In this document: positions 18,875 through 28,280 of the stretch, one piece after another | Numbering within the stretch: the first letter of the stretch is position 1 | Layout: every line of letters starts with the position of its first letter | Source: Lacrimispora celerecrescens | GTDB taxonomy: Bacteria; Bacillota; Clostridia; Lachnospirales; Lachnospiraceae | Length of the DNA: 64,000 bases | Reading direction: 5' to 3' | Assembly: GCF_000732605.1 (NCBI RefSeq) | Contig: NZ_JPME01000020.1 | Span: 62,001 to 126,000 of the forward strand | The notes under the pieces: generated by a model | Databases searched by the model: none | What the model was told of the DNA's origin: nothing | What the model saw: only the letters and a program-made list of their open reading frames with translations | Made by a program: the position numbers and the translations under genes

Positions 18875-19912
18875 CTATTTAAGGCTTGATACATCAATTC
18901 CCAATGTCTTAGCTGTTTCCTCATTGACAGTCAGCTTACACTTATCCAAAGGAAGGTATTCAATCGGCATTTTAGAGATATCCGCACCATCTTTTAAGAT
19001 CTTTACTGCCTGCTGTCCGGTTAAGTAGCCCAGTTCATAATAATCAATGCCATATGTAGCTAGACCGCCGGCATTTACCATACCTTCTTCTCCGCAGATT
19101 ACCGGAATGCCATTTTCATTCGCTACCATGCTCACGGTTGCCATACCTGCTGCAATTGTATTATCCGTAGGAGTATAGAGAGCATCTACCTTGCCTACCA
19201 TGGAGGTAACGACCGTCTGGATCTCGTTGGAGTTGGATACGGTGTACTCTACCGCTGCCATTCCTTCCGCTTCAATTGCATCTTTTGCCATCTTAGCCTG
19301 GATCTCAGAGTTGGATTCTGCGGAGCAGAAAAGAATTCCCACGGTTTTTGCATCAGGGAGTATCTTTTTTAACAGAGCGATCTGCTCCTTCACAGGAGTT
19401 AAATCAGAGGTTCCGCTCACATTTCCTCCTGGGTTATCATTGCTTTCAACCAGATCGGAAGATGCCGGATCAGTGACTGCTGTCAAAAGAATCGGAATAT
19501 CGCTTGTGGCTCCTGCCACAGCCTGAGCCGCCGGTGTTGCAATGGCAAGGATCAAATCGTCGTTGTCATTCACCAGCTTGCTGGCGATGGTCTGACATGT
19601 AGGCTGGTCACCAGAGGCGTTTTGCTGATCAACGGTATAGTTAAGACCTGCATCATCAAGCGCCTGGATAAAACCTTTGTTGGATGCATCTAAGGCTGCA
19701 TGCTGTACAAGCTGGAGAACTCCAATTTTATACTGCTTTCCATCTGCCGTCTTTTCTCCAGTGGATTCTGCTGCTTCTTTTGTCTTCTCCGCTGCAGTCG
19801 TGGTTTCCGGAGCTGAGGTTGCCGTGTCCGGTGCTTTGCTGCCGCATGCCGTTAAAGACATCATCATGGCGCCGGCAAGAACCAGTGATAAAACGTTTGC
19901 TGTTTTCTTCAT
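18875..19912 (-). CDS. ABC transporter substrate-binding lipoprotein (TrpX-like)
   Basis: A 345-residue lipoprotein: MKKTANVLS, hydrophobic core, lipobox LTAC near residue 23, then a Thr/Ala/Glu-rich linker. The body (YKIGVLQLVQHAALDASNKGF..., DIPILLTAVTDPASSDLV, TVGILFCSAESNSEIQ) matches the ABC_sub_bind family of periplasmic-type binders. Start ATG 19912 has GGAGAG upstream; eight extra in-frame residues to 19936 are unlikely. It is the first gene of the operon and has a strong promoter. No T-box was found in its leader, so tryptophan control is not supported. Confidence 0.9.
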   Translation of the reverse strand: MKKTANVLSLVLAGAMMMSLTACGSKAPDTATSAPETTTAAEKTKEAAESTGEKTADGKQYKIGVLQLVQHAALDASNKGFIQALDDAGLNYTVDQQNASGDQPTCQTIASKLVNDNDDLILAIATPAAQAVAGATSDIPILLTAVTDPASSDLVESNDNPGGNVSGTSDLTPVKEQIALLKKILPDAKTVGILFCSAESNSEIQAKMAKDAIEAEGMAAVEYTVSNSNEIQTVVTSMVGKVDALYTPTDNTIAAGMATVSMVANENGIPVICGEEGMVNAGGLATYGIDYYELGYLTGQQAVKILKDGADISKMPIEYLPLDKCKLTVNEETAKTLGIDVSSLK

Positions 19913-19930
19913 AATTTTCTCTCCTCTTCC

Positions 19931-19955
19931 TTCCAAAATTTCGTCCTTTTTGGAA
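19931..19955. repeat. Inverted repeat in the leader of the binding-protein gene
   Basis: TTCCAAAA-N9-TTTTGGAA lies between the promoter and the ribosome site. It could be an operator or a 5' stem; no regulator is assigned. Confidence 0.4.
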
Positions 19956-19965
19956 CTTAATTCGT

Positions 19966-19994
19966 ATCATACTACAAAAAAGATAAGCCGTCAA
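19966..19994 (-). promoter_or_regulatory. Promoter of the TrpXYZ-like operon
   Basis: On the minus strand: TTGACG (19989-19994), a 17-base spacer, and TATGAT (19966-19971). A near-consensus vegetative promoter. Confidence 0.8.
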
Positions 19995-20089
19995 TTTTAT
20001 TGCTTTAAATTTATGTGTTTTTAAAGCGCTAAAGTGCATTTTTGTAAAAAATGACGATAAAATACGTAATATCCTCCATTCCGTTTATT

Positions 20090-20125
20090 AAAAAAACCGG
20101 AGAATTTAGATTCTCCGGTTTTTTT
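20090..20125. terminator. Terminator downstream of yitT
   Basis: CCGGAGAAT-TTAG-ATTCTCCGG flanked by seven A and seven T, so it can work in both directions. On the minus strand it ends the yitT transcript. Confidence 0.9.
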
Positions 20126-20127
20126 AA

Positions 20128-20990
20128 TTAATTTGCAAGAAATCCTTTTCCTATAATCTCGCTGGAATTGGATATCAGTATAAACGCCGTTGGTTCCACA
20201 CTGCGAATGTAGTTTTTTAGTTTAAGTGCCTGGGAACGCTTCATGGTCGTTAAGATCACGGTCTTTTTATGATGACTGAAAGCGCCTGTGCCTCATAAAC
20301 CGTGGCACTTCGGTTAAGTCCATGAATAATATAATCACAGATGGGCCCCGGATCATCACAGATGATGCTGAAACACTTGCATAAGTTAATATTTTCTATG
20401 ACATCGCCAATCACAAGGGATTTGGCTAATAAACCAAGGGAAGAGAATAACCCTGTCTCCGGTCCAAATACAAAATAGGCCATAATCACCCCTGTTACAT
20501 CCACCAGCAAAAGTACGGTTCCTATATTAAGGCTGGTGTACCGTTTCAATATCATGGCGATAATATCCGTTCCCCCGCTGGAAGCTCCTGTGTTAAAAAG
20601 GAGGGCAGAACCCACACTTGGCAAAAGAATCGCAAAGATCAATTCCAAAAGTGGTTCCTTGGTAAGGGGTCTTGTAATAGGATAGAGCCGTTCCAAAAAA
20701 TATAGAAATATGGACATCATAAGGGTGGCATAAACCGTTTTAATCCCAAAACTCCGTCCAAGGAAGAGAAAGCCGGCCACCAGTAATACAGTATTCACAA
20801 TGGTTGTGAACTCACTGGCCGACCAATGGGTTAATGCACTGATAACCGTCGCAAACCCTGTGACACCTCCGAATGCAAAATTATTGGGGAATTTGAAGAA
20901 ATAAATCCCCACCACCATAATCCAGATACTGAACGTGATCAGTCCATACTCCGTAAGCGTTCTCAGTGTTTTGTTTTCTATCTGCTTCAT
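20128..20990 (-). pseudogene. YitT-family membrane protein, interrupted by a frameshift
   Basis: As it stands, the frame from ATG 20990 stops at 20256 after 244 residues. It contains the five-helix YitT membrane domain (GIYFFKFPNNFAFGGVTG, NTGASSGGTDIIAMIL) and the first part of the C-terminal DUF2179 domain (HGLNRSATVYEAQ). Directly after VYEAQ the frame is lost. Adding one base near 20285 restores GAFSHHKKTVILTTMKRSQ and runs to a TAA at 20128, giving 287 residues, the usual family length. The likely cause is GGG shortened to GG at 20283-20286, either a real mutation or a base-calling error. The family's function is unknown; the C-terminal domain resembles nucleotide-binding modules. Confidence 0.8.
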
Positions 20991-21137
20991 GACTGTTTGT
21001 CTATCTCCCTCCGGCTCCTTTAAGCCGGTTCTGTACGTTTTTGAGCGAATTTAATATTTCCTTTCACTCCCACTCGACTATACCTCAAAGGGGCGGTAAT
21101 TACAAACACCAATCCATCTGATATCCTCACAGTCTTT

Positions 21138-22655
21138 CTATTGTGAACAAGGAGTAAATCCGACTCTGGCAAGGAACCGCCCAAACCCGTTCCGTCCCTG
21201 CTCATCGCATTTGTATACGCCTGAGTCCTCTAAAACCCGTTCAAATACCAGGCCAACTTCCTTCTTTAAAATTTCCTCTACATTTTCTTTTGTCACTTCT
21301 TCATATTTTCCAAGGAAAGCCTCTGCCCAATCTGCGTGCTTTTCAATGGTTTCATCATCTCTTATGTTTTTCCCTTCCACAATGCACTGGGCCAGCAGAT
21401 TCAGCTCTTCCTTTAACCTGGAAGGCAGGACCGCCAATCCCATGACCTCAATTAAGCCGATGTTCTCTTTTTTGATATGATGAAGCTCCTGATGAGGGTG
21501 ATAAACACCAAGAGGGAATTCTTCTGTGGTGATATTGTTTCTTAATACCAGATCCAGTTCGTATAAGCCATCCCGCATTCTGGCAATTGGGGTGATGGTG
21601 TTATGAGGCTCTCCGTCAGTTTCCGCAAAAATAAAGGCTTCCTCGTCTGTATAAGACCTCCAGGCATCAAGAATCTTTGTTCCCAGGTTGATTAGGTCTT
21701 CCGGGTTTTTGCTTCTGGTACGCAGCACGGACATCGGCCATTTCACAATTCCGGCTTCCACTCCTTCAAAGCCTTCCAACTGGAAACAACTCTCCATAGG
21801 AGCCTTTGCCATGGCAAAATCATAATTTCCTCCCTGGAAATGGTCATGGGATAGGATGGACCCTCCTACAATAGGCAGATCCGCATTGGAACCAAGGAAA
21901 TAGTGAGGAAACAGCTTAACAAAATCAAACAACTTTACAAAGGTCTCTCTCTCTATCTTCATGGGAATATGCTTTCCGTTAAACACAATGCAGTGCTCGT
22001 TGTAATAAACATAAGGGGAATACTGAAAGCCCCACTCACTGTTATTGATCTTAAGACGGATGATCCTGTGGTTATTTCTGGCCGGATGATTGGTCCTTCC
22101 GGCATAGCCCTCATTTTCCATACAAAGCTGGCATTTGGGATAACCGCCTTGTTTTGCAAGCTTTGCAGCTGCAATCGCCTTTGGGTCTTTCTCAGGCTTT
22201 GATAGGTTCACCGTAATATCTAAATCTCCGTACTTGGTAGGGGTCACCCATCGCATATCCTTTTTAATCCGGTACCGCCTGATATAGTCGGAATCCTGGC
22301 TCAGTTTATAATAATATCCGGTTGCAGCCTCAGGAGACTGGCCCTGATACAGCTCCCAGAATGTTTTTTCTATTTCACTTGGTCTTGGCATCAGACAATT
22401 CATCAGCTTTGTATCAAACAAGTCCCGATATGTAACACTGTCTTCTTCTATGATACCGGCCTGGCAGGCGTAATCAAGTAATTCATGTAAAACAGCTTCC
22501 AGATCAATATCTTCCGGTACTTCTTCTGACTCCTCATACTCGTCCATCATCATTACATCAAGGATTTGGTTAAGGGCATAAAACCGGTCCGCTTCCTCGA
22601 TTAAGCCTGTGTTTCGTCCGTATTGTACCAGTTTCTTAATTGCCTCGTAAATCAT
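21138..22655 (-). CDS. galT: UDP-glucose--hexose-1-phosphate uridylyltransferase, class II GalT
   Basis: A 505-residue protein of the Firmicutes class II GalT type, which exchanges UMP between UDP-glucose and galactose-1-phosphate in the Leloir pathway. The active-site block is SHDHFQGG near residue 266, with PARNNHRIIRLKINNSEWGFQYSPY upstream in shortened form typical of the class. AGGAGGGA precedes the ATG. galK and galE are not adjacent here; the gene appears to be a single unit with its own promoter. The family assignment is firm from the length and the histidine motif. Confidence 0.94.
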   Translation of the reverse strand: MIYEAIKKLVQYGRNTGLIEEADRFYALNQILDVMMMDEYEESEEVPEDIDLEAVLHELLDYACQAGIIEEDSVTYRDLFDTKLMNCLMPRPSEIEKTFWELYQGQSPEAATGYYYKLSQDSDYIRRYRIKKDMRWVTPTKYGDLDITVNLSKPEKDPKAIAAAKLAKQGGYPKCQLCMENEGYAGRTNHPARNNHRIIRLKINNSEWGFQYSPYVYYNEHCIVFNGKHIPMKIERETFVKLFDFVKLFPHYFLGSNADLPIVGGSILSHDHFQGGNYDFAMAKAPMESCFQLEGFEGVEAGIVKWPMSVLRTRSKNPEDLINLGTKILDAWRSYTDEEAFIFAETDGEPHNTITPIARMRDGLYELDLVLRNNITTEEFPLGVYHPHQELHHIKKENIGLIEVMGLAVLPSRLKEELNLLAQCIVEGKNIRDDETIEKHADWAEAFLGKYEEVTKENVEEILKKEVGLVFERVLEDSGVYKCDEQGRNGFGRFLARVGFTPCSQ

Positions 22656-22700
22656 TGTGGTGTCCCTCCTGGTTTCTTTTTATCCTAATATACCTATCCC

Positions 22701-22729
22701 ATTATACATTTCCAATAGCGTCAAAACAA
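22701..22729 (-). promoter_or_regulatory. Promoter of galT
   Basis: On the minus strand: TTGTTT (22724-22729), a 17-base spacer, and TATAAT (22701-22706). Confidence 0.55.
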
Positions 22730-22746
22730 TATCCTATCTTTTGTTT

Positions 22747-23262
22747 TTATTGTATTTTTTTAATAAAATTACTGATTCGGCTTATAATCATGCCGCCCAA
22801 GATCCCTATGATAAGTCCGGCAGCTGTACCGGCGATCAGAAGTAAGGGAAGATAAAAGAATACTCCGGCCTGTTTGACTACAAGGGCAGCCACACAAACC
22901 TGTCCGATGTTATGTCCCACGCCTCCAAGAATACTGATTCCCGTTGTGCCCATCCAGTTTCTTCTCCTGCAAAGAACCATTAGAAGCAGGCTTAAGCTCC
23001 AACCTCCCAGGCTGTAGAGCATGGCAAACAAATTTCCAAAGGTAAATCCGGTAAGAACGATCCGCAAAAGTGATATGACAACCGTTCCGCCTGTCCCAAT
23101 TGTATAGAGCCCCACAACCGTGACCAGATTGGCAAGCCCCAGCTTTACTCCCGGTATTCCAAGAGAAATGGGAATCAGTGTCTCAACAAAGCTGAGAACA
23201 AATGCCAGTGCAATCAGCATTCCGTACAACGCCGCCACATGAGCTGAATTTTTTACTTTCAT
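22747..23262 (-). CDS. Gx transporter family membrane protein
   Basis: A 171-residue protein with five to six membrane segments (LIALAFVLSFVETLIP, GIPGVKLGLANLVTVVGLY, LGGVGHNIGQVCVAALVV). It matches small proteins annotated as Gx transporter family or heptaprenyl diphosphate synthase component I. The S-component-like fold suggests a role in uptake of a small molecule, possibly with a shared energising module; no partner is adjacent. ATG 23262 has AAAAGGAGA upstream; ten extra in-frame residues upstream are unlikely. Confidence 0.75.
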   Translation of the reverse strand: MKVKNSAHVAALYGMLIALAFVLSFVETLIPISLGIPGVKLGLANLVTVVGLYTIGTGGTVVISLLRIVLTGFTFGNLFAMLYSLGGWSLSLLLMVLCRRRNWMGTTGISILGGVGHNIGQVCVAALVVKQAGVFFYLPLLLIAGTAAGLIIGILGGMIISRISNFIKKIQ

Positions 23263-23320
23263 AAAAGCTCTCCTTTTTCCTGCATTCAGCATTTATCTTA
23301 TCACACTTTGGCATTTATGT

Positions 23321-23369
23321 AAAAGAAAATCCCGGAGAGCATCTTCATATGATGAAAGTGCTCTCCGGG
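23321..23369 (-). terminator. Terminator downstream of the DegV gene
   Basis: CCCGGAGAGCA (23331-23341) pairs perfectly with TGCTCTCCGGG (23359-23369), with an inner TTCAT/ATGAA pairing; ATTTTCTTTT follows on the minus strand. Confidence 0.85.
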
Positions 23370-23376
23370 TTGAAAA

Positions 23377-24264
23377 TTAATCGGTTCTTTTATCACCCCA
23401 GAAAAATAATGCCACAGTACCAGGTCCGGTATGGGAACCAATGACTGCACCAATGCTGTTTAACATCACCTTTCCGGAAAGATTGGGGAAGCGTTCCTCC
23501 ACCAGGGCCGCCACTTCCCTGGCATCATCTTCACAGGCGGAATAGGAAAGAAAGCATTTGCCGCTATAATCCCTTCCACCCTTTGCATGAGCTTCCATGG
23601 TGTTTATAATCTCCTGAATGGCTTTTTTCTTGGTACGGATCTTCTGCCTGGGAATCAAATGCCCAGTTTCGTCTATGTTCATGAGCGGACAGATGTTAAG
23701 CACGGTACCAAGCATTGCGGATGTGGCTGAAATCCTGCCTCCCCGCTTAAAACTAGTCAAATCCGTGGAGAAAAACCAGTGATGCACGAATAATTTGTTA
23801 TCCTCTGTCCACTCCCTCGCTTCTTCCAGGGAAACTCCTTTATCCCTTAAGTCTGCCACTGCATCGATCAGAAGTCCATAGCCGGCAGAAGCCCCCAGGG
23901 AATCCACAATGACGATCGTTCTTTCCGGATATCTGGAACTCATCTCTTCCCTGGCTACGCATGCAGAATTATAGGTTCCTGAAATACCGGAGGAAAGAGT
24001 GAGGTGCAAAATATCCTTGCCTTCCTTTAAAAATGGTTCAAAAAAATCACAATATTCTTCCACATTTACCTGGGAAGTCACAGGTGTCGCGCCTTTGGCG
24101 ATCCGGCTATAAAACTCAGGAAAAGGAATGCTCTGTCCTAAGTCATCCGGATAGGTTGCGCCATCCATTGTATAGTGAAAACACACATAGGGAATCTGGC
24201 GCTGCTCAAAAAATTCCTTCTTCATATCTACCGTAGAACAGCATGTTAAAACAAAACTTCCCAT
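23377..24264 (-). CDS. DegV family fatty-acid-binding protein
   Basis: A 295-residue cytosolic DegV protein. Landmarks are TCCSTVDMKKEFFE at the start (family D-x-x-x-D loop variant), ATPVTSQVNVEEY, LHLTLSSGISGTYNSA, and GSHTGPGTVALFFWG at the end. DegV proteins bind fatty acids; some act as FakB in phosphorylating exogenous fatty acids with the kinase FakA, which is not in this window. It begins 34 bases after the histidine kinase gene on the same strand, so it could be the distal gene of the Pho-like operon. Confidence 0.88.
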   Translation of the reverse strand: MGSFVLTCCSTVDMKKEFFEQRQIPYVCFHYTMDGATYPDDLGQSIPFPEFYSRIAKGATPVTSQVNVEEYCDFFEPFLKEGKDILHLTLSSGISGTYNSACVAREEMSSRYPERTIVIVDSLGASAGYGLLIDAVADLRDKGVSLEEAREWTEDNKLFVHHWFFSTDLTSFKRGGRISATSAMLGTVLNICPLMNIDETGHLIPRQKIRTKKKAIQEIINTMEAHAKGGRDYSGKCFLSYSACEDDAREVAALVEERFPNLSGKVMLNSIGAVIGSHTGPGTVALFFWGDKRTD

Positions 24265-24298
24265 ATCTGCACACCTCCTATCATTTACTGAATCAATA

Positions 24299-25702
24299 TT
24301 AGCACATTTTTCCTTGAATTGGAATCTTTACAATAAATTCCGTACCCAAATCAAGTTCTGATCGAACGGTAATGGTCCCATGATAGAAATTAACAATATG
24401 CTTTACAATGGATAATCCAAGGCCCGTCCCGCCCTGTTTCTTGCTCCGTCCTTTGTCCACCCGGTAAAAACGTTCAAATATACGGCTTAAGGATTCTTTT
24501 GGGATACCCATTCCGTTATCTTTCACACGAATTATTACATTGCGATCCTCTTCTGTCACTGTGACCCATACTTCGCCCCCGGGCTTATTATATTTTACCG
24601 CATTGCTTATGAGATTTCCGAAAAGTTCCTTCATTTGCTGTCCATTGGCGTAAATACAAAGTGGTTTGCAATCCACATGCATCGTGACTTCATGGGATGC
24701 AGCAAGTGGCTTTAAGGATTCGACGATATCGCCTACAAGAATGGACAGGCGCACATCACTTTTTAATACCTCTGCTTCCTTTGCCTCAAGCCGGGAAATC
24801 ATAAGAATGTCATTGATGAGATGATTCATATTGACCGCTTCTTTTTTAATACGCCTTACGAAATCCATCTTTTGTTCTTCATCCTGAATGATCCCGCTTT
24901 CCAGAAGCTCAGCATATCCCTGAACCGATGTGATCGGGGTCTTTAACTCATGGGAAGCATTACTGAAAAATTCCTGACGAATTTGCTTTTCAAGTTCAAT
25001 CTGGTTTAAATATTCTTTTACGTTCTTAGACATTTCCGTTGTCGTTTCCGCTATAATATTAATTTCCGGATACTGGTAGGTTTCAAAGGAGAGGTCCGTA
25101 TAATCCCCGTTTACTTTTAACATCTCCTGGGAGATTTCCTTTAATGGCTTTGTAATGGATTTTGAAAAGCTGTCCGCTGAAAATGCGGAATACATAATAG
25201 CCATCAGAAAGCTGAGCCAGATGGAAGGCAGCAACAGCATTAAATATTCTTTCATGCCGGAATAGGGAATTGCCATACGAAGAATATAATCCGCCCGTGA
25301 GGAGCGGATTGCTACATAAAGCATATTTTCCTTGAGAGTATCGGAATAGCGTATGGCCGTGCCGGCCCCCTCTGCAAGGGCCTCCTTCACTTCTTCCCTG
25401 TCTAAATGATTATCCAGGGAAGCGGCCGGTACATTTCCAGTATCGGCCACAATGTTTCCATCCATGCGTATAATTGTAAAACGGCTCTGATTTTCACTGA
25501 GTGTCTGCTTTAAGTCCCCGATTTCACCGACAAGATTACCGGAATAATCCAGAATCTCATCCATAGCTCTCAAAGTATAAGTCATGTCTTTTCTGGAATT
25601 TTTAAGCAGTGCGCTGCTGGAAGCAATATAAAAAACAGAACTGCTGAGTATCAGCACTACCAGAATAACCTGGATAAATTTTTTAAAAATTACGCTTCTC
25701 AT
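24299..25702 (-). CDS. Sensor histidine kinase, PhoR-like
   Basis: A 467-residue kinase. A membrane segment at about residues 5-28, an extracytoplasmic sensor of some 135 residues, a second segment (MLLLPSIWLSFLMAIMYSAFS), then a linker and the phospho-acceptor helix with FFSNASHELKTPITS near residue 245. The ATPase domain has NLISNAVKYN, DNGMGIP and GGTGLGLSIVKH. ATG 25702 is preferred to 25714 because GAGGGA lies upstream of it. It directly follows the response regulator and the Na/Pi cotransporter, which points to phosphate sensing as inference. Confidence 0.9.
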   Translation of the reverse strand: MRSVIFKKFIQVILVVLILSSSVFYIASSSALLKNSRKDMTYTLRAMDEILDYSGNLVGEIGDLKQTLSENQSRFTIIRMDGNIVADTGNVPAASLDNHLDREEVKEALAEGAGTAIRYSDTLKENMLYVAIRSSRADYILRMAIPYSGMKEYLMLLLPSIWLSFLMAIMYSAFSADSFSKSITKPLKEISQEMLKVNGDYTDLSFETYQYPEINIIAETTTEMSKNVKEYLNQIELEKQIRQEFFSNASHELKTPITSVQGYAELLESGIIQDEEQKMDFVRRIKKEAVNMNHLINDILMISRLEAKEAEVLKSDVRLSILVGDIVESLKPLAASHEVTMHVDCKPLCIYANGQQMKELFGNLISNAVKYNKPGGEVWVTVTEEDRNVIIRVKDNGMGIPKESLSRIFERFYRVDKGRSKKQGGTGLGLSIVKHIVNFYHGTITVRSELDLGTEFIVKIPIQGKMC

Positions 25703-25745
25703 AGATTCCCTCATTCTTTGGCGTATAGCCAGACTATTGATTTTC

Positions 25746-26435
25746 CTACTCTTCCGTCTTAATAAAACGATAGCCTACGCCGCGGATTGTCTTGATACAG
25801 GAACCGCCGTTTTCTCCCAGCTTTTGCCGGAGCGTACGGATATGCATGTCCAGGGTTCTGGTCTCTCCATCGTAATCATACCCCCAGATGTGGTTTAAAA
25901 GCTCATCTCTGGTGACGACCTTATTATGGTTCTCCATTAAATACTGTAAAAGCTCGAACTCTTTTAGGGTCAGTTCAACCTTAACGCCGTCACAATAGAC
26001 TTCTCTTGTTTTTTTATTTAAACTTAAGCAATATTGATTCAGTTCGTTTGTGTTTGCCTCTCCCCTGGAGCTGCGCCGTAAAAGACTTCGAATTCTGGCA
26101 GCCAGCTCCATGACTCCAAATGGCTTGGTCATATAGTCGTCGGCTCCGCCATCAAGTCCTACCACCTTATCAAACTCCCTGTCTTTTGCGGTCAGAATAA
26201 GAACGGGAATATCTTTTAAAGACTCATTTTTCCGAATCCTGCGAATGGCTGTCAGTCCGTCCATACCTGGAAGCATCAGATCAAACACAGCCAGTGCCGG
26301 TTTATCTGATTCAATATGCCTCAAAGCTTCCTCCGCCATCTCAAAAGCAGATACTTCATAGCCAAAACCTTCCAGGGCAATTTTAATTAAATCCCTGATG
26401 TTGTCATCGTCTTCAATTACATAGATACGTTCCAT
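25746..26435 (-). CDS. OmpR/PhoB-family response regulator
   Basis: A 229-residue regulator. The receiver domain has the acidic pocket EDDD near residue 8, the phospho-acceptor Asp in AVFDLMLPGMDG and Lys in MTKPFGVMEL. The winged-helix DNA-binding domain ends with TLDMHIRTLRQKLGE and IKTIRGVGYRF. GGAAAGGAG precedes the ATG. It is encoded between the cotransporter gene and its kinase. Its probable target is the direct-repeat array at 28233-28272 upstream of the cotransporter gene. Confidence 0.92.
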   Translation of the reverse strand: MERIYVIEDDDNIRDLIKIALEGFGYEVSAFEMAEEALRHIESDKPALAVFDLMLPGMDGLTAIRRIRKNESLKDIPVLILTAKDREFDKVVGLDGGADDYMTKPFGVMELAARIRSLLRRSSRGEANTNELNQYCLSLNKKTREVYCDGVKVELTLKEFELLQYLMENHNKVVTRDELLNHIWGYDYDGETRTLDMHIRTLRQKLGENGGSCIKTIRGVGYRFIKTEE

Positions 26436-26522
26436 ATATTCTCCTTTCCTTTTTCCTGCCCAAGCTTTTTAGGCATAGAGGTATGCCCGCAGGGCGTTCT
26501 TATTTCCTGCCCACGTTTTCTG

Positions 26523-28178
26523 TTACATTTCATCCCTCACATAACCTGCAATATTGTGAGCGTGGTCTGAAATACGTTCCAGATTGCTCAGTGCATCCAA
26601 AAAGATGACTCCGTTTTCCGGCTTACATGTCTGAGCGGATAAACGTTCGATATGACGTTCTCTTAATTCTTCTTCCAGGCTGTCCACACGTTCTTCGCTT
26701 TGAATCACTGCACGGACCTCTGTCATGTCTCCAGTTTCCCTGGCTTTTATGGCATGCTCCAGAGAGGAACGAACCTCTTTTATCATTTCCTTGATTTCAT
26801 TTTCTGCATCTTTTGAAAAAATAATGTTCCGGTTGGATTTTTCTATTGCCAGCTCGGATAAGTTCTCACAGTGATCGCTGACCCGCTCAAAGTCACTGAT
26901 TGTATAAAATAAGTTTTTAACTAGAAGGTGCTGTTCCTCATTTAAAGACTGGTTATTAAGTTTTATCAGATAATCAGTGAGAATCTTTTCATAATCATTG
27001 ATTTTCTGTTCCATTTTTTCCACAAGCTTTGCTTCTGCTCTGTTGTTGCCAAGAAGAGCCGCAGCTGCAAGATCCAAGTTTTCCATGGCAGCATTTCCCA
27101 TGCTCACAACTTCATGGTTCACATTTTCAATGGCAAAGGAAGGGGTCTCTAAAATTCTTTCATCCAGATGACGTTTCATCGGGGAATCAGAATCTGCAGT
27201 TGACTCTTTCTGATCTTCCCGTACAAGCAGCCCGGAAGCCTTAACTAAAAGCCCGGCAAAGGGGAATAAAATAATAGTGTTGCTCACATTAAATATGGTA
27301 TGGAAAATGGATATTCCCACACTGCTGATTCGAGAAGCTGCAAAAACCGGATTCAGCTTAAACACTACAAACATGATGCATCCGAAAATAACAGCACCGA
27401 CCACATTAAAAAGGAGATGAATGACAGCCGCGCGCTTTGCGGTTTTATTCGCGCTCAAACTGGAAAGCAGAGCAGTCACACAGGTACCGATATTCTGTCC
27501 TAACGTGATAAATATGGCAGACTGCCAGTTTACGATGCCGTTAAGAGCCAGTGTCTGCAAAATTCCTACAGAGGCTGAGGAACTCTGAATGATGCCGGTA
27601 ACAACAAGGCCTGCTAAAATTCCAAGAAGAGGATTTTTACCTAAAACGGCAAAGGCCTGGCTGAAAATAGGCGCGTTCCGGTAAGGCGTAATGGAGTCTG
27701 ACATAAAGGAAAGCCCTATGAACAGCACACCAAAACCAACCAGAATTTCCCCAACCTGTTTTTTCTTCCCGCTTCCGGTAAAAAGGCTTAAAACAGCGCC
27801 TACGCCTACCAGTGCAGGAGCAAAAAACTCGGGTTTCATCATCTCTCCCCATTCACTCATGGATACGATCCAGCTGGTAACGGTTGTTCCGATATTAGCA
27901 CCCATAATAATACCAACGGCTTGTTGCAGATTGATGATCCCAGCATTTACAAATCCTACCACCATGACTGTGGTTGCCGAGCTGCTCTGGATGATGGCGG
28001 TAATACCAGTTCCCAAAAGCACACCCATGAGCCTGTTGCTAGTCAAGACCCCTAAAAGCTGCTGCATTTTATGCCCTGCTGATTTTTGCAGCCCATCAGC
28101 CATAGCGTCCATTCCATAAAGGAACATACCCAGTCCCCCGATGAATTTAAATAGCATTTGTATTTCTGTGATTGACAT
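26523..28178 (-). CDS. Na/Pi cotransporter family protein with PhoU-like domain
   Basis: A 551-residue protein with two inverted halves of the NptA/PNaS transporter (GGLGMFLYGMDAMADGL, IIQSSSATTVMVVGFVNAG, and GIIQSSSASVGILQTLALNG with the QSSS motif twice), about eight to nine membrane segments. A C-terminal cytoplasmic PhoU-like helical domain follows (residues ~340-551). It should import phosphate with sodium. ATG 28178 has GGAGG five bases upstream; the longer frame to 28250 crosses the promoter region. It lies upstream of the response regulator and kinase genes. Confidence 0.92.
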   Translation of the reverse strand: MSITEIQMLFKFIGGLGMFLYGMDAMADGLQKSAGHKMQQLLGVLTSNRLMGVLLGTGITAIIQSSSATTVMVVGFVNAGIINLQQAVGIIMGANIGTTVTSWIVSMSEWGEMMKPEFFAPALVGVGAVLSLFTGSGKKKQVGEILVGFGVLFIGLSFMSDSITPYRNAPIFSQAFAVLGKNPLLGILAGLVVTGIIQSSSASVGILQTLALNGIVNWQSAIFITLGQNIGTCVTALLSSLSANKTAKRAAVIHLLFNVVGAVIFGCIMFVVFKLNPVFAASRISSVGISIFHTIFNVSNTIILFPFAGLLVKASGLLVREDQKESTADSDSPMKRHLDERILETPSFAIENVNHEVVSMGNAAMENLDLAAAALLGNNRAEAKLVEKMEQKINDYEKILTDYLIKLNNQSLNEEQHLLVKNLFYTISDFERVSDHCENLSELAIEKSNRNIIFSKDAENEIKEMIKEVRSSLEHAIKARETGDMTEVRAVIQSEERVDSLEEELRERHIERLSAQTCKPENGVIFLDALSNLERISDHAHNIAGYVRDEM

Positions 28179-28232
28179 AGCATCCTCCGTTTTTTCATGA
28201 TAATACATTTTTGTAAATACCATATCAAATCT

Positions 28233-28272
28233 ATGTAAAGTAAAATGCACATAAATGTAAAATTTATGTAAA
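28233..28272 (-). promoter_or_regulatory. Pho-box-like direct repeats upstream of the Na/Pi cotransporter
   Basis: On the minus strand TTTACA occurs at 28272-28267, 28261-28256 and 28239-28234, that is at 0, 11 and 33 bases, with the 22-base slot degenerate. Firmicute PhoP boxes are TT(A/T/C)ACA repeats at 11-bp steps. A fourth TTTACAT copy lies at 28284-28290. The array ends where a -35 box would be. Confidence 0.6.
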
Positions 28273-28280
28273 ATTTTGTC

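Noticed and set aside
19913-20089. T-box or tryptophan-responsive leader for the TrpXYZ-like operon
   Set aside because: No T-box sequence, specifier loop or leader terminator was found between promoter and start.
26452-26513. Direct repeat TTTCCTGCCCA at 26452 and 26503
   Set aside because: Only 11 bases, two copies in a short gap between cotranscribed genes; likely chance or a small RNA stem.
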